The notes: generated from the sequence alone by a model not told the origin. A DNA stretch of 34,302 bases from Mycobacterium sp. E183 (GCF_001667735.1 NZ_LZJN01000092.1:1-34302), one strand, 5' to 3'. Counted from the stretch's first letter, positions 17,426 through 26,996 are shown. Numbers and translations are program-made.

Positions 17426-18109
17426 GTGGGCAAACGCCAGGACACCCGGGAGCAGACCGAGGCGCGCATCATCGAGCTGGGTCGCCGGCAGCTGGTGGAT
17501 CGTGGGGCGGCCGGATTGTCCGTGCGCGCGATCGCCCGCGACCTCGGCATGGTGTCGTCGGCCGTGTACCGGTACGTGTCCAGCCGCGACGAGTTGCTGA
17601 CGTTGCTGCTGGTCGACGCCTACTCGGATCTGGCCGACGCCGTGGACCGCGCACGCGAGACGGTCGGCGAGCTCTGGAGCGACGATGTCATCGCGATCGC
17701 CCGCGCGACCCGGCGATGGGCCGTCGCGCACCCCTCCCGCTGGGCCCTGCTGTACGGCAGTCCGGTGCCCGGCTACCACGCCCCGCCAGAGCGCACGGTG
17801 GTCGCGGGAACCCGGGTGGTGGCGGCCTTCTTCGACGCCGTTGCATCCGGGATCGCCACCGGGGACATCAGGCTGACCGATGTCGTTGCCCCACAACCGA
17901 TGTCGTCGGACTTCGAACGGATTCGCCACGAGTTCGGTTTTCCCGGCGACGACCAGGTGGTCGCCAAGTGCTTTCTGCTGTGGGCCGGGGTGCTGGGAGC
18001 AATCAGCCTCGAGGTGTTCGGGCAATACGGCAGTGACACCCTGACCGACCCCGAGGCGGTATTCGACGCGCAGCTTGGGCTGCTGGTGGACGTGCTGGCC
18101 CGGCACTGA
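17426..18109 (+). CDS. TetR family transcriptional regulator
   Basis: A 227-residue regulator similar to Rv1816. The N-terminal helix-turn-helix is clear (SVRAIARDLGMVSSAVYRYV, about residues 35-54), followed by an all-helical ligand domain with a TetR_C-type pattern. GTG 17426 is chosen because a -10-like CAGACT lies six bases upstream; an in-frame TTG at 17408 would add six residues that are the translation of that promoter. It probably controls the divergent DUF385 gene through the palindrome at 17339-17353 and perhaps itself. The VOC/flavoprotein pair 121 nt downstream on the same strand has its own promoter signals. The ligand is unknown. Confidence 0.87.
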   Translation: MGKRQDTREQTEARIIELGRRQLVDRGAAGLSVRAIARDLGMVSSAVYRYVSSRDELLTLLLVDAYSDLADAVDRARETVGELWSDDVIAIARATRRWAVAHPSRWALLYGSPVPGYHAPPERTVVAGTRVVAAFFDAVASGIATGDIRLTDVVAPQPMSSDFERIRHEFGFPGDDQVVAKCFLLWAGVLGAISLEVFGQYGSDTLTDPEAVFDAQLGLLVDVLARH

Positions 18110-18127
18110 CGGGTCGGCCGGGCGAAT

Positions 18128-18141
18128 TAGAACATGTTCAC
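18128..18141. promoter_or_regulatory. KstR-like operator candidate
   Basis: TAGAACATGTTCAC contains the perfect palindrome GAACATGTTC (18130-18139). It fits the published KstR consensus TnnAACnnGTTnnA at seven of the eight fixed positions (final A is C). It lies between tetR and the VOC gene, 89 nt before the VOC start. KstR represses cholesterol catabolism genes. Assignment to KstR is inference. Confidence 0.4.
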
Positions 18142-18216
18142 CCGGCTTTCACAGCGGCGCGCCGGCCCGCGACGGCAAAGTTTTCGCGGCCCTTTCTGGC
18201 GGCCGAGGCACTGGAC

Positions 18217-18222
18217 TATCCT
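18217..18222 (+). promoter_or_regulatory. -10 TATCCT, leaderless start of VOC gene
   Basis: TATCCT matches TANNNT and lies 8 nt before ATG 18231. There is no Shine-Dalgarno, so transcription probably begins at or next to the ATG. Confidence 0.5.
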
Positions 18223-18230
18223 GCGAGACG

Positions 18231-18734
18231 ATGACCCTTCCCGTTCAATCGCCGACGCAGATCGCCTGGGTTACCACCGACCTGGATGCCACCGAAACCG
18301 CCCTCACCGGCCTGTTAGGTGTGCGCAAGTGGGTGCGGATACCCGAGGTGCACTTTGCTCCGGACACCTGCAGTTACCTCGGCAAGCCGGCCGATTTCGT
18401 CGCCAGCATCTCGTTGAGCTATCTCGGTGACATGCAGCTGGAGCTGATTCAGCCGGTCAGCGGGGAGAACATCTATAGTGACTTTCTGCGCGAATCCGCG
18501 CCGGGTCTGCACCACATCTGCATAGAGGTCGAAAGCCCGCAGCAATTCGACGCAACATTGGCCGAGGCGGTGGAGTTCGGGGCCCCGGTGGTGCAGCAGG
18601 GCGTGATGCCCGGCGGCATTCAGTTCGCCTATGTGTCGGCGCCCCAGGCGGCAGTCCCGTTCGTGGAGATCGCGTACATAGCGCCCGAAATGAGGGCGTT
18701 TTACGACTACATCAAACAGGAGCAGCGCCAATGA
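18231..18734 (+). CDS. VOC (glyoxalase-like) superfamily protein
   Basis: A 167-residue vicinal-oxygen-chelate protein with two beta-alpha-beta repeats. Likely metal ligands are E71 (ELIQP), H94 or H95 (GLHHICIEV) and E146 (VEIAY). The position near residue 12-13 that is often His is IAW here, so the metal site may use Q10 or lack one ligand. Such enzymes act as epimerases, glyoxalases or extradiol dioxygenases; methylmalonyl-CoA epimerase is the nearest in style. Its TGA overlaps the ATG of the flavoprotein gene (ATGA), so the two form an operon. No homologue at this place in M. tuberculosis is recalled. The upstream KstR-like palindrome hints at steroid or lipid catabolism. Confidence 0.82.
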   Translation: MTLPVQSPTQIAWVTTDLDATETALTGLLGVRKWVRIPEVHFAPDTCSYLGKPADFVASISLSYLGDMQLELIQPVSGENIYSDFLRESAPGLHHICIEVESPQQFDATLAEAVEFGAPVVQQGVMPGGIQFAYVSAPQAAVPFVEIAYIAPEMRAFYDYIKQEQRQ

Positions 18735-20203
18735 GCACCGAGATTCCGGCAACGGTCAACGCGGACGACGTCACATCGTGGTCGGATGACGTTGACGTCG
18801 TGGTGGTCGGCTTCGGAATCGCGGGCGGCTGCGCCGCCGTCAGCGCCGCGGCCGCCGGGGCGCGAGTGCTGGTGCTCGAGCGCGCCGCCGTGGCGGGCGG
18901 CACGACTTCGCTTGCGGGCGGCCACTTTTACCTCGGTGGGGGCACGGCGGTCCAGTGGGCGACCGGCCACCCCGATTCGCCCGAGGAGATGTACAAGTAC
19001 CTGGTCGCCGTGTCCCGGCAGCCGGACCACGAGAAGATCCGGGCCTACTGCGAGGGCAGCGTCGAACATTTCGATTGGTTGGAAGACTTAGGCTTTCAAT
19101 TCGAGCGCAGCTACTTCCCGGGCAAGGCTGTCATCCAGCCCAACACCGAGGGTCTGATGTTCACCGGCAACGAGAAGGTGTGGCCCTTCCTGGAGCAGGC
19201 CGTGCCCGCGCCGCGCGGGCACAAGGTGCCAGTGCCCGGTGACACCGGGGGCGCCAGCATGGTCATCGATCTGCTGCTGAAGCGCGCCGCCAGCCTGGGC
19301 GTCCAGATCCGGTACGAGACCGGAGCCACCGAGCTCATCCTGGACGGTTCGGGTTCCGTGAGCGGTGTCATGTGGAAGCACTTCGCCGAAACCGGTGCGA
19401 TCAAAGCAAAGTCGGTGATCATTGCCGCCGGGGGATTCGTGATGAACCCCGAGATGGTTGCCAAGTACACTCCGAAGCTGGCCGAGAAGCCGTTCGTGCT
19501 GGGCAATACCTACGACGACGGCCTCGGCATCCGGCTGGGCGTTTCGGCAGGCGGCGCAACCGAACACATGGACCAGATCTTCATCACGGCGCCGCCCTAC
19601 CCGCCGTCGATCCTGTTGACCGGCATCATCGTCAACAAGCTCGGCCAGCGTTTCGTCGCCGAAGATTCCTACCATTCGCGGACTTCCGGGTTCATCATGG
19701 ACCAGCCCGACAGCGCGGCGTTCCTCATCGTCGACGAGGCGCACCTGGAGCACCCGAAGATGCCGCTGGTTCCGCTGATCGACGGCTGGGAAACCGTCCC
19801 GGAAATGGAAGCGGCGCTTGGCATTCCGGAGGGCAACCTGGTGGCAACGCTCGACCGCTACAACGCCAACGCCGCCCGCGGCGAGGACCCCGACTTTCAC
19901 AAGCAGCCCGAATTCCTTGCGGCGCAGGATCAAGGCCCCTGGGGCGCGTTCGACATGTCACTGGGCAAGGCGATGTATGCCGGTTTCACGATCGGTGGTC
20001 TGGCCACGTCCGTCGACGGCGAGGTGCTGCGCGAAGACGGCACCGTCGTGCCCGGCTTGTATGCGGCCGGCGCCTGCGCCTCCAACATCGCCCAGGACGG
20101 CAAGGGCTACGCGAGCGGCACCCAACTGGGGGAGGGCTCGTTCTTCGGGCGCCGCGCCGGAGCGCACGCGGCGCACGGCGCCGGGAGCGCGCAGGAGCGT
20201 TAA
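18731..20203 (+). CDS. FAD-dependent oxidoreductase, KstD/fumarate-reductase-like
   Basis: A 490-residue flavoprotein similar to Rv1817 with the FAD_binding_2 layout. The FAD motif GFGIAGGCAA begins near residue 25, a TTSLAGG stretch contacts the flavin, a substrate-cap region follows, and GKGYASGTQLGEGSFFGRRA near the C-terminus completes the FAD site. This is the 3-ketosteroid Delta1-dehydrogenase / fumarate reductase superfamily. The substrate is unproven. It is translationally coupled to the VOC gene by ATGA. Its end lies 25 nt from the end of the convergent bacA, with a CGCGC/GCGCG hairpin between. Confidence 0.87.
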   Translation: MSTEIPATVNADDVTSWSDDVDVVVVGFGIAGGCAAVSAAAAGARVLVLERAAVAGGTTSLAGGHFYLGGGTAVQWATGHPDSPEEMYKYLVAVSRQPDHEKIRAYCEGSVEHFDWLEDLGFQFERSYFPGKAVIQPNTEGLMFTGNEKVWPFLEQAVPAPRGHKVPVPGDTGGASMVIDLLLKRAASLGVQIRYETGATELILDGSGSVSGVMWKHFAETGAIKAKSVIIAAGGFVMNPEMVAKYTPKLAEKPFVLGNTYDDGLGIRLGVSAGGATEHMDQIFITAPPYPPSILLTGIIVNKLGQRFVAEDSYHSRTSGFIMDQPDSAAFLIVDEAHLEHPKMPLVPLIDGWETVPEMEAALGIPEGNLVATLDRYNANAARGEDPDFHKQPEFLAAQDQGPWGAFDMSLGKAMYAGFTIGGLATSVDGEVLREDGTVVPGLYAAGACASNIAQDGKGYASGTQLGEGSFFGRRAGAHAAHGAGSAQER

Positions 20204-20208
20204 GACAC

Positions 20209-20222
20209 CGCGCCGGAGCGCG
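20209..20222. terminator. short hairpin between convergent genes
   Basis: CGCGC 20209-20213 pairs with GCGCG 20218-20222 across a CGGA tetraloop. It lies exactly in the 25-nt gap between the convergent flavoprotein and bacA genes and may serve both. There is no T-tract. Confidence 0.35.
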
Positions 20223-20228
20223 AAGGCG

Positions 20229-22154
20229 TTAGACGCCCGCGGGCTCCTTCTTCTCCTCCACGGGGCCCAACCGCCAGGGGCCGCCGCCGAGCAATTGCAG
20301 CTGTTGTTCGTGATGCTGCTCGACGGTGGGCCGATGACTGACGCTGACCACGACGCAGTCCGGGAGCTCGGTCCGAACCAATTGATAGAGCGCGAATTCC
20401 AGGCCCTCGTCGAGCGCGGAGGTGGCCTCGTCCAGGAAGACGGCCTTCGGTTTGGTCAGCAGGATCCGCGCGAAAGCGACCCGCTGCTGTTCGCCGGGGG
20501 AGAGCACCTTGGCCCAATCGCGCTCCTCGTCGAGCCGGTCGAGCAGGGGGGCCAGCGCGACTTTGGTGAGCACCTCCTGCAATTCGTCATCGGAAACTCC
20601 GTCCGGCGAGTTCGGATAGCACACGACGGTGCGCAAGCTGCCCAGCGGCACGTAGGGCAATTGCGAGAGGAACATCGTCGCGTTCTCGCCGTCGGGACGG
20701 CACAGGGTCCCGGACGCATACGGCCACAACTCGGCCAGGCTGCGCAGTAGCGTGGTCTTGCCCGCGCCGGAGCGTCCGGTGATCACCAGCGAGTCACCTT
20801 CGGCCAGTTGAACATCCAGCGGATCGATCAGCCGGTCGCCGCCCGGCGTGCGCACCTCGACGTCGCGCAGCTCGACGGCCGTCTCCTCGCTCGGCTTGAC
20901 CAGCATGGTCGGCAGCGCGCGGCCCTGACTGTTGGCGTCGACCAGGCCGTGCAACCGGATGATGGCCGCCCGGAAGGCGGCGAAGGCGTCGTAGTTGTTG
21001 CGGAAGAAGGACAGTGAATCGTGAATGTTGCCAAAGGCGGTCGCGCTCTGGCCGACGTCGCCGAAGTCGATCTGCCCCGCGAACAGCCGCGGCGCCTGAA
21101 TCACCCACGGCAGCGGGACGATCGCCTGGGACACCGACCAGTTCCACCCGTTGAAGATGATGGTCCGGCGCACGAACTTGCGGTAGTTGTCGATGATCGG
21201 CGTGAACCGCCGCCACAGTTGCGTCCGCTCGACGCGCTCACCGCGGTAGAAGCCCACGGCCTCGGCGGCGTCGCGCAGTCGCACCAAGGCATAGCGGAAC
21301 GCGGCGTTCAGTTTCTCGTTGTTGAAGCTCAGCCGGATCAGCGGATGCCCCAGCCACACCGCGACCAGCGTGGCGATGAACACGTAGACCAGGACCGTCC
21401 AGAACATCGCGCGCGGAAACTCGACGCCGAACACGTTGAGGTTTCCCGACAGGTTCCACAGGATCGCGGCGAAGGAGATCACCGAGGCGACCGCGTTGAC
21501 GGCCCCGAACAGCAAGGTGCTGCCGGTCCCGTTGGACGGGATGTTCGGGGTGCCGCCCGCGTTCGCGGTGAAGATGTCGATGTCCTGCTGGATGCGCTGG
21601 TCGGGGTTGTCGATCGTGTTGTCGATGAACAGGTCCCGGTAATAGGCCCGGCCGTCAAGCCAGTCGTCGGTGAGATGCGACGTCAGCCATATGCGCCAGG
21701 CGATGATGAACCGCTGGGTCAGGTAGATGTCGATCATGAACCGGATGACGTACAGGGTGGCCAGCACGCTGAAGATCGCGATGGACATCCAGAAGCCATG
21801 AATGCCGGACTGTTTGACCGCGTCGTCGTCGGCCGCTATGCCCTGGACCGCCTTCTGCACCGCCGTGTACAGGTCGTTGCCCTGGTAGCTGAGCAACACC
21901 GTCAGCCGGACCGAGAGCAGCACCGACAGCAACAGCACGCCGAGCATCAGCCACACGCCGATGCTGCGCGCCCCGACGAAGTACCCGCGCGTGATCCGCC
22001 AGAACTGCCGCCCCCACGGGGTGAGATATCTGAACAGCACCAGCGCGACGAACAGGCAGACGGCGCTGATCAGCCAGGCGATGGCGACCCACCGCAGGGA
22101 ATCCACGGCCGCCGCCGACCAGTTGATCGAGGGCTTGAACGGCTTTGGACCCAT
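20229..22154 (-). CDS. bacA: BacA-like ABC transporter (B12/hydrophilic solute importer)
   Basis: A 641-residue ABC transporter with membrane and ATPase domains in one chain, like Rv1819c. The first about 400 residues are the SbmA/BacA-type membrane domain with several helices. The ATPase has Walker A GRSGAGKT at 460-467, signature LSPGEQQR and Walker B VFLDEATS. The M. tuberculosis homologue imports vitamin B12 and hydrophilic drugs such as bleomycin and forms a homodimer. On its strand GAGGAG lies 9 nt before the ATG. It is divergent from ilvG across 93 nt. Length matches the family. In M. tuberculosis a PE_PGRS gene separates it from the Rv1817 homologue; it is absent here. Confidence 0.94.
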   Translation of the reverse strand: MGPKPFKPSINWSAAAVDSLRWVAIAWLISAVCLFVALVLFRYLTPWGRQFWRITRGYFVGARSIGVWLMLGVLLLSVLLSVRLTVLLSYQGNDLYTAVQKAVQGIAADDDAVKQSGIHGFWMSIAIFSVLATLYVIRFMIDIYLTQRFIIAWRIWLTSHLTDDWLDGRAYYRDLFIDNTIDNPDQRIQQDIDIFTANAGGTPNIPSNGTGSTLLFGAVNAVASVISFAAILWNLSGNLNVFGVEFPRAMFWTVLVYVFIATLVAVWLGHPLIRLSFNNEKLNAAFRYALVRLRDAAEAVGFYRGERVERTQLWRRFTPIIDNYRKFVRRTIIFNGWNWSVSQAIVPLPWVIQAPRLFAGQIDFGDVGQSATAFGNIHDSLSFFRNNYDAFAAFRAAIIRLHGLVDANSQGRALPTMLVKPSEETAVELRDVEVRTPGGDRLIDPLDVQLAEGDSLVITGRSGAGKTTLLRSLAELWPYASGTLCRPDGENATMFLSQLPYVPLGSLRTVVCYPNSPDGVSDDELQEVLTKVALAPLLDRLDEERDWAKVLSPGEQQRVAFARILLTKPKAVFLDEATSALDEGLEFALYQLVRTELPDCVVVSVSHRPTVEQHHEQQLQLLGGGPWRLGPVEEKKEPAGV

Positions 22155-22235
22155 GGTCGCTGTCTCCTCACGGTCGCGCTGGTGGACTCGGCTGGCACTT
22201 CAAATCCTCCGGCGAAGGTACCCGAAGGATCTGGA

Positions 22236-22241
22236 TAGGCT
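22236..22241 (+). promoter_or_regulatory. -10 TAGGCT, leaderless start of ilvG
   Basis: TAGGCT fits TANNNT and stands six bases before ATG 22248. No Shine-Dalgarno lies between, so the transcript likely starts at the ATG. Confidence 0.5.
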
Positions 22242-22247
22242 GCGGTT

Positions 22248-23900
22248 ATGAGCACCGACGCCATTCCCACCCAAACATTGCACGCCGGCCGGCTCATCGC
22301 GCGGCGCCTGCGGGCCAGCGGTGTAGACACCCTCTTCACGTTGTCCGGCGGCCACCTGTTCTCGGTCTACGACGGCTGCCGCGAGGAGGGGATCCGGCTG
22401 ATCGATACCCGCCACGAGCAGACCGCGGCCTTCGCCGCCGAAGGATGGTCGAAAGTGACGCGGGTGCCCGGCGTCGCCGCACTCACGGCGGGACCGGGCG
22501 TCACCAACGGGATGAGCGCGATGGCGGCCGCACAGCAGAACCAGTCGCCGCTCGTCGTGCTGGGCGGCCGGGCACCGGCCGGGCGGTGGGGCATGGGTTC
22601 GCTGCAGGAGATCGACCACGTGCCGTTCGTGGCGCCGCTGGCCCGCTTCGCCGCGACGGCGCAGTCCGCCGAGGACGCCGGCCGGCTCGTCGACGAGGCG
22701 TTGCGGGCGGCGGTCGGCGCACCCTCGGGGGTCGGCTTCGTCGACTTCCCCATGGACCACGTGTTTTCCATGTCCGAGGATCACGGGCGTCCCGGTGCCC
22801 TCACCGACCTGCCGCCGGGTCCCGGCGTGGACGACCTGGACGGCGCCGCCCTGGGCCGCGCCGCGAGCCTGCTGTCGGCGGCCCGGCGGCCGGTCATCAT
22901 GGCCGGCACCAACGTCTGGTGGGGGCACGGGGAGGCCGCCCTGCTGCGCCTCGCCGAGGAACTCCAGATCCCGGTCCTGATGAACGGGATGGCCCGCGGC
23001 GCGGTGCCCGCCGATCACCCGTTGGCGTTCTCTCGGGTGCGAGGAAAAGCGTTGGGCGAGGCCGATGTTGCGCTGATCGTCGGGGTGCCGATGGATTTCC
23101 GGCTGGGCTTCGGCGGGGTGTTCGGGCCGCAGACCCGGCTCATCGTGGTGGACCGCGCCGAACCCGAACGCAGGCATCCGCGCCCGGTCGAAGCCGAGCT
23201 CTACGGCGACCTGTTGTCCATACTCGCGGCCCTCGCGTCCGGGGGCGGGACCGACCACCGCGACTGGATCGACGAACTGCGCACCGCCGAGACCGCCGCG
23301 CGCGGAAAGGAAAAGGCCGATCTGGCCGACGAGCGCGTGCCGCTGCATCCCATGCGGGTGTACGCGGAGCTGGCGCCGATGCTGGACCGCGACGCCATCG
23401 TCGTCATCGACGCCGGCGACTTCGGGTCCTACGCCGGCCGGGTGATCGACAGCTATCAGCCGGGCTGCTGGCTGGACAGCGGCCCCTTCGGCTGCCTCGG
23501 CTCGGGCCCCGGTTACGCGCTGGCCGCCAAGCTGGCCCGGCCGGACCGTCAGGTCGTCCTGCTGCAGGGCGACGGCGCCTTCGGGTTCAGCGGCATGGAA
23601 TGGGACACCCTGGTCCGGCACAACGTGCCCGTGGTCTCGGTGGTCGGCAACAACGGGATCTGGGCGTTGGAGAAACATCCGATGGAGGCGCTGTACGGCT
23701 ATTCGGTGGTGGCGGAACTGCGGCCGGGCACCCGCTACGACGAGGTGGTGCGCGCCCTGGGCGGCCACGGCGAGCTGGTCTCCGCGCCGGCGGAGCTGCG
23801 GCCCGCGCTGGAACGCGCCTTCGCCAGCGGCCTGCCGTCGGTGGTCAACGTGCTCACCGACCCCGGCGTCGCCTACCCACGCCGATCCAACCTCGCTTGA
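22248..23900 (+). CDS. ilvG: thiamine-diphosphate enzyme, IlvG-like
   Basis: A 550-residue TPP-dependent enzyme of the acetolactate synthase/oxalyl-CoA decarboxylase group, similar to Rv1820. The catalytic Glu is E57 (TRHEQTAAF), and the TPP-Mg motif runs from GDG 441-443 to NN 468-469. Three domains (PYR, central, PP) are in standard order. It is annotated as acetolactate synthase in M. tuberculosis, but another gene set (ilvB1/ilvN) is the main one, so its true substrate is uncertain. The start is ATG 22248, which fits a leaderless promoter. A 62-nt palindromic element follows 16 nt after its stop. Confidence 0.88.
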   Translation: MSTDAIPTQTLHAGRLIARRLRASGVDTLFTLSGGHLFSVYDGCREEGIRLIDTRHEQTAAFAAEGWSKVTRVPGVAALTAGPGVTNGMSAMAAAQQNQSPLVVLGGRAPAGRWGMGSLQEIDHVPFVAPLARFAATAQSAEDAGRLVDEALRAAVGAPSGVGFVDFPMDHVFSMSEDHGRPGALTDLPPGPGVDDLDGAALGRAASLLSAARRPVIMAGTNVWWGHGEAALLRLAEELQIPVLMNGMARGAVPADHPLAFSRVRGKALGEADVALIVGVPMDFRLGFGGVFGPQTRLIVVDRAEPERRHPRPVEAELYGDLLSILAALASGGGTDHRDWIDELRTAETAARGKEKADLADERVPLHPMRVYAELAPMLDRDAIVVIDAGDFGSYAGRVIDSYQPGCWLDSGPFGCLGSGPGYALAAKLARPDRQVVLLQGDGAFGFSGMEWDTLVRHNVPVVSVVGNNGIWALEKHPMEALYGYSVVAELRPGTRYDEVVRALGGHGELVSAPAELRPALERAFASGLPSVVNVLTDPGVAYPRRSNLA

Positions 23901-23915
23901 CGTGCCGGGCGGGGC

Positions 23916-23977
23916 CGCGAAGGTGCTGAAAATGCCACCGTCTGCGGCGTGTCGCCGGGCAGACACGCACGGTCGCG
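23916..23977. repeat. 62-nt imperfect palindromic repeat, copy A
   Basis: The element matches copy B (32628-32689) at 45 of 62 positions without gaps, and at 28 of the last 32. Its right arm carries the shared core GCGGCGTGTCGC then CAGACACGCACG. It begins 16 nt after the ilvG stop and ends 17 nt before the secA2 -10 hexamer. The left arm is degenerate compared with copy B, so pairing is weaker. Confidence 0.6.
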
Positions 23978-23994
23978 CCGGCGGGCGGCTCGCG

Positions 23995-24000
23995 TACCGT
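23995..24000 (+). promoter_or_regulatory. -10 TACCGT, leaderless start of secA2
   Basis: TACCGT matches TANNNT and is followed by six bases and then GTG 24007. There is no Shine-Dalgarno. An in-frame TGA (24001-24003) sits two codons before the GTG, so translation cannot begin further upstream. Confidence 0.5.
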
Positions 24001-24006
24001 TGACCT

Positions 24007-26331
24007 GTGCCAAAGACCACCCGCGCGCAACCCGGCCGCCTGAGCAGCCGATTTTGGCGACTGCTCGGCGCCAGCACCGAGAAGAACCGCAACCGCTCCC
24101 TTTCCCAGGTCACCGACTCGTCCGAATACGACGAGGAGGCCGCCGGGCTCACCGACGAGCAGCTGCGGAAGGCCGCCAAGCTGCTCAAGCTAGACGACCT
24201 CGCCGAGTCTGAGGACATCCCGCAATTCCTGGCGATCGCCAGGGAGGCGGCCGAACGGGCGACCACGCTGCGCCCGTTCGACGTGCAGCTGCTCGGTGCG
24301 CTGCGAATGCTCGCCGGCGACGTCATCGAAATGGCCACCGGTGAGGGCAAGACGCTCTCCGGGGCGATCGCGGCGGCCGGCTACGCCCTCGCCGGGCGGC
24401 ACGTGCACGTGGTGACGATCAACGACTACCTCGCCCGCCGCGACGCGGAGTGGATGGGCCCCCTGCTCGAGGCGATGGGGCTGACGGTCGGCTGGATCAC
24501 CGCCGAGTCGACCAGCGAGGAGCGTCGCGCCGCCTATGGCTGCGACGTCACCTACGCCTCGGTCAACGAGATCGGTTTCGACGTGCTGCGCGACCAGCTC
24601 GTGGTCGACGTCGACGACCTGGTGTCGCCCAACCCCGACGTGGCCCTGATCGACGAGGCCGACTCGGTGCTCGTCGACGAGGCCCTGGTGCCGCTGGTGC
24701 TGGCGGGCACCACACACCGGGAGACGCCGCGGCTGGAGATCATCAAGCTGGTCGGCGAACTGTCCCCGGAAACGGATTACGACACCGACTCCGACAGCCG
24801 CAACGTCCATCTGACCGACGTCGGGGCGCGCAAGGTGGAGAAGGCGCTCGGCGGCATCGACCTCTACTCCGAGGAGCACGTCGGCACGACCCTGACCGAG
24901 GTCAACGTCGCGCTGCACGCGCACGTGCTGCTGCAGCGCGACGTGCACTACATCGTCCGGGACGACGCGGTGCACCTGATCAACGCCGCCCGCGGCCGCA
25001 TCGCGCAACTGCAGCGCTGGCCCGACGGCCTGCAGGCGGCCGTCGAGGCGAAGGAGGGGATCGAGACCACCGAAACCGGGGAAGTGCTCGACACGATCAC
25101 GGTCCAGGCATTGATCAACCGCTACGAGACGGTGTGCGGAATGACGGGCACCGCGCTGGCCGCCGGGGAGCAGCTGCGCCAGTTCTACAAGCTCGGCGTG
25201 TCACCGATTCCGCCGAATGAGCCCAACATTCGCGAGGACGAGTCCGACCGCGTCTACATCACCGCCGCCGCCAAGAACGACGGGATCGTCGAGCACATCG
25301 TCGAGGTGCACGAGACCGGGCAGCCGGTGCTGGTCGGGACCCGCGACGTGGCCGAGTCGGAGGAGCTGCACGAGCGGCTGTTGCGCCGCGGTGTGCCCGC
25401 GGTGGTGCTCAACGCGAAGAACGACGCCGAGGAGGCGGAGGTCATCGCCGAGGCCGGCAAGTTCGGGGTGGTCACCGTCTCGACGCAGATGGCCGGGCGC
25501 GGCACCGACATTCGGCTCGGTGGGTCCGACGAGGCCGACCACGACCGGGTAGCCGAGCTCGGCGGCCTGCACGTGGTGGGCACCGGACGGCATCACACCG
25601 AGCGGCTGGACAACCAGCTGCGCGGGCGCGCCGGCCGCCAGGGCGACCCCGGCTCGTCGGTGTTCTTCTCGAGCTGGGAAGACGATGTGGTCGCGGCCAA
25701 CCTCGACCACAACAAGCTGCCGATGGAAACCGACGACGACGGCCGGATCGTCAGCCCCAAAGCGGCCGGGCTGCTCGACCACGCCCAGCGCGTCGCCGAG
25801 GGCCGGATGCTGGACGTGCACGCCAATACCTGGCGCTACAACCAGCTGATCGCCCAGCAGCGCGCCATCATCGTCGATCGCCGGAACACGTTGCTGCGCA
25901 CCGTAACCGCGCGTGAGGAGCTCGCCGAACTGGCGCCCAAGCGGTACAAGGCGCTGTCCAAGGACATCGCCGAAGACCGTCTGGAGAAGATCTGCCGGCA
26001 GATCATGCTCTACCACCTCGACCGCGGGTGGGCCGATCACCTGGCGTACCTGGCGGACATCCGCGAAAGCATCCACCTGCGCGCGCTGGGCCGGCAGAAC
26101 CCGTTGGACGAGTTCCACCGGCTTGCGGTCGATGCGTTCGCGTCGCTGGCCGCCGACGCCATCGAGGCCGCGCAGCAGACGTTCGAGACGGCCAACGTCC
26201 TCGAAGAGGAGCAGGGCCTGGATCTGTCCAAGCTGGCCCGGCCCACCTCGACGTGGACTTACATGGTCAACGACAATCCGCTGTCGGACGACACGCTGTC
26301 GACGCTCAGCCTGCCCGGGGTCTTCCGCTAA
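24007..26331 (+). CDS. secA2: accessory preprotein translocase ATPase SecA2
   Basis: A 774-residue SecA-type ATPase. It has Walker A MATGEGKT at 109-116, a DEAD box at 216-219 in ALIDEADS, the [12 protein letters not shown] nucleotide-binding block and the [13 protein letters not shown] motif of helicase region 2. It lacks the long C-terminal linker and zinc site of SecA1, as expected for SecA2. It exports a limited set of proteins needed for growth in macrophages. GTG 24007 is fixed by an in-frame TGA two codons upstream. Its stop codon is the left edge of a long stem-loop that reaches to the pgsA2 start, so the two are likely coupled. Confidence 0.95.
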   Translation: MPKTTRAQPGRLSSRFWRLLGASTEKNRNRSLSQVTDSSEYDEEAAGLTDEQLRKAAKLLKLDDLAESEDIPQFLAIAREAAERATTLRPFDVQLLGALRMLAGDVIEMATGEGKTLSGAIAAAGYALAGRHVHVVTINDYLARRDAEWMGPLLEAMGLTVGWITAESTSEERRAAYGCDVTYASVNEIGFDVLRDQLVVDVDDLVSPNPDVALIDEADSVLVDEALVPLVLAGTTHRETPRLEIIKLVGELSPETDYDTDSDSRNVHLTDVGARKVEKALGGIDLYSEEHVGTTLTEVNVALHAHVLLQRDVHYIVRDDAVHLINAARGRIAQLQRWPDGLQAAVEAKEGIETTETGEVLDTITVQALINRYETVCGMTGTALAAGEQLRQFYKLGVSPIPPNEPNIREDESDRVYITAAAKNDGIVEHIVEVHETGQPVLVGTRDVAESEELHERLLRRGVPAVVLNAKNDAEEAEVIAEAGKFGVVTVSTQMAGRGTDIRLGGSDEADHDRVAELGGLHVVGTGRHHTERLDNQLRGRAGRQGDPGSSVFFSSWEDDVVAANLDHNKLPMETDDDGRIVSPKAAGLLDHAQRVAEGRMLDVHANTWRYNQLIAQQRAIIVDRRNTLLRTVTAREELAELAPKRYKALSKDIAEDRLEKICRQIMLYHLDRGWADHLAYLADIRESIHLRALGRQNPLDEFHRLAVDAFASLAADAIEAAQQTFETANVLEEEQGLDLSKLARPTSTWTYMVNDNPLSDDTLSTLSLPGVFR

Positions 26332-26375
26332 GCCGTTTAACGGACCGCAATATGGCCGCGTTAAGGTCACGGCTT
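26330..26375 (+). promoter_or_regulatory. stem-loop covering pgsA2 ribosome site
   Basis: Left arm 26330-26342 (AAGCCGTTTAACG) pairs with CGTTAA 26359-26364 and ACGGCTT 26369-26375, leaving GGTC (26365-26368) as a bulge: 13 perfect pairs. The left arm starts in the secA2 stop codon and the right arm ends at the base before ATG 26376. The only Shine-Dalgarno-like bases, AAGG 26363-26366, lie in the right arm and bulge. Confidence 0.55.
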
Positions 26376-26996
26376 ATGGAGCCGGCGCTTCCATCCGACC
26401 GGGTGCTGACGGTGCCCAACGCGTTGAGCGCGATCCGCCTGGTGCTCATCGGGGTGTTCGTCTACGCCCTGCTGTTCGCCCACGCCAACGGTTGGGCGGT
26501 CGGGATCCTGATGTTCAGCGGCGCGTCCGACTGGGCCGACGGCAAGATCGCCCGACTGCTCAACCAGTCCTCGCGGCTCGGCGTCCTGCTGGATCCGGCG
26601 GTCGACCGCCTCTACATGATCTGCGTGCCCGTCGTGATGGCGCTGAGCGGGATCGTGCCGTGGTGGTTCGTCGGCATCCTGCTGGCGCGCGACGGGCTGC
26701 TGGCTGCGACGCTGCCGCTGCTGTGGAGCCGCGGCTTGTCCGCGCTGCCGGTGACCTACATCGGCAAGGCCGCCACGTTCGCGTTGATGTCGGGCTTTCC
26801 GCTGGTCCTGCTCGGCACGTGGGATGCCCTGTGGAGCCGGGTGGTCGGGGCCTGCGGCTGGGCCTTCCTGATCTGGGGCATGTATGGCTATCTGTGGGCG
26901 TTCGCGCTGTATGTGGTGCAGATGACGCTGGTCATCCGCCGAATGCCCCGGCTCAAACACGGCGCGCACCTGCCCGAGGCGGTCGATCGTGGCTGA
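26376..26996 (+). CDS. pgsA2: CDP-alcohol phosphatidyltransferase PgsA2
   Basis: A 206-residue membrane protein with the full CDP-alcohol phosphotransferase signature: D52, D55, G56, A59, R60, G69, D73 and D77. Five to six hydrophobic helices follow the family plan. It transfers a phosphatidyl group from CDP-diacylglycerol to an alcohol; the acceptor for PgsA2 is not settled. ATG 26376 is chosen because it starts just before the conserved LTVPN stretch and follows AAGG. A 13-bp hairpin hides that ribosome site. The last 8 bases overlap the next gene. Confidence 0.9.
   Translation: MEPALPSDRVLTVPNALSAIRLVLIGVFVYALLFAHANGWAVGILMFSGASDWADGKIARLLNQSSRLGVLLDPAVDRLYMICVPVVMALSGIVPWWFVGILLARDGLLAATLPLLWSRGLSALPVTYIGKAATFALMSGFPLVLLGTWDALWSRVVGACGWAFLIWGMYGYLWAFALYVVQMTLVIRRMPRLKHGAHLPEAVDRG

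Noticed and set aside
16858..17550. 230-codon version of the DUF385 protein
   Set aside because: The first 79 codons lie across the operator and the tetR gene and read as low-complexity Arg/Ser; ATG 17313 gives the usual family length.
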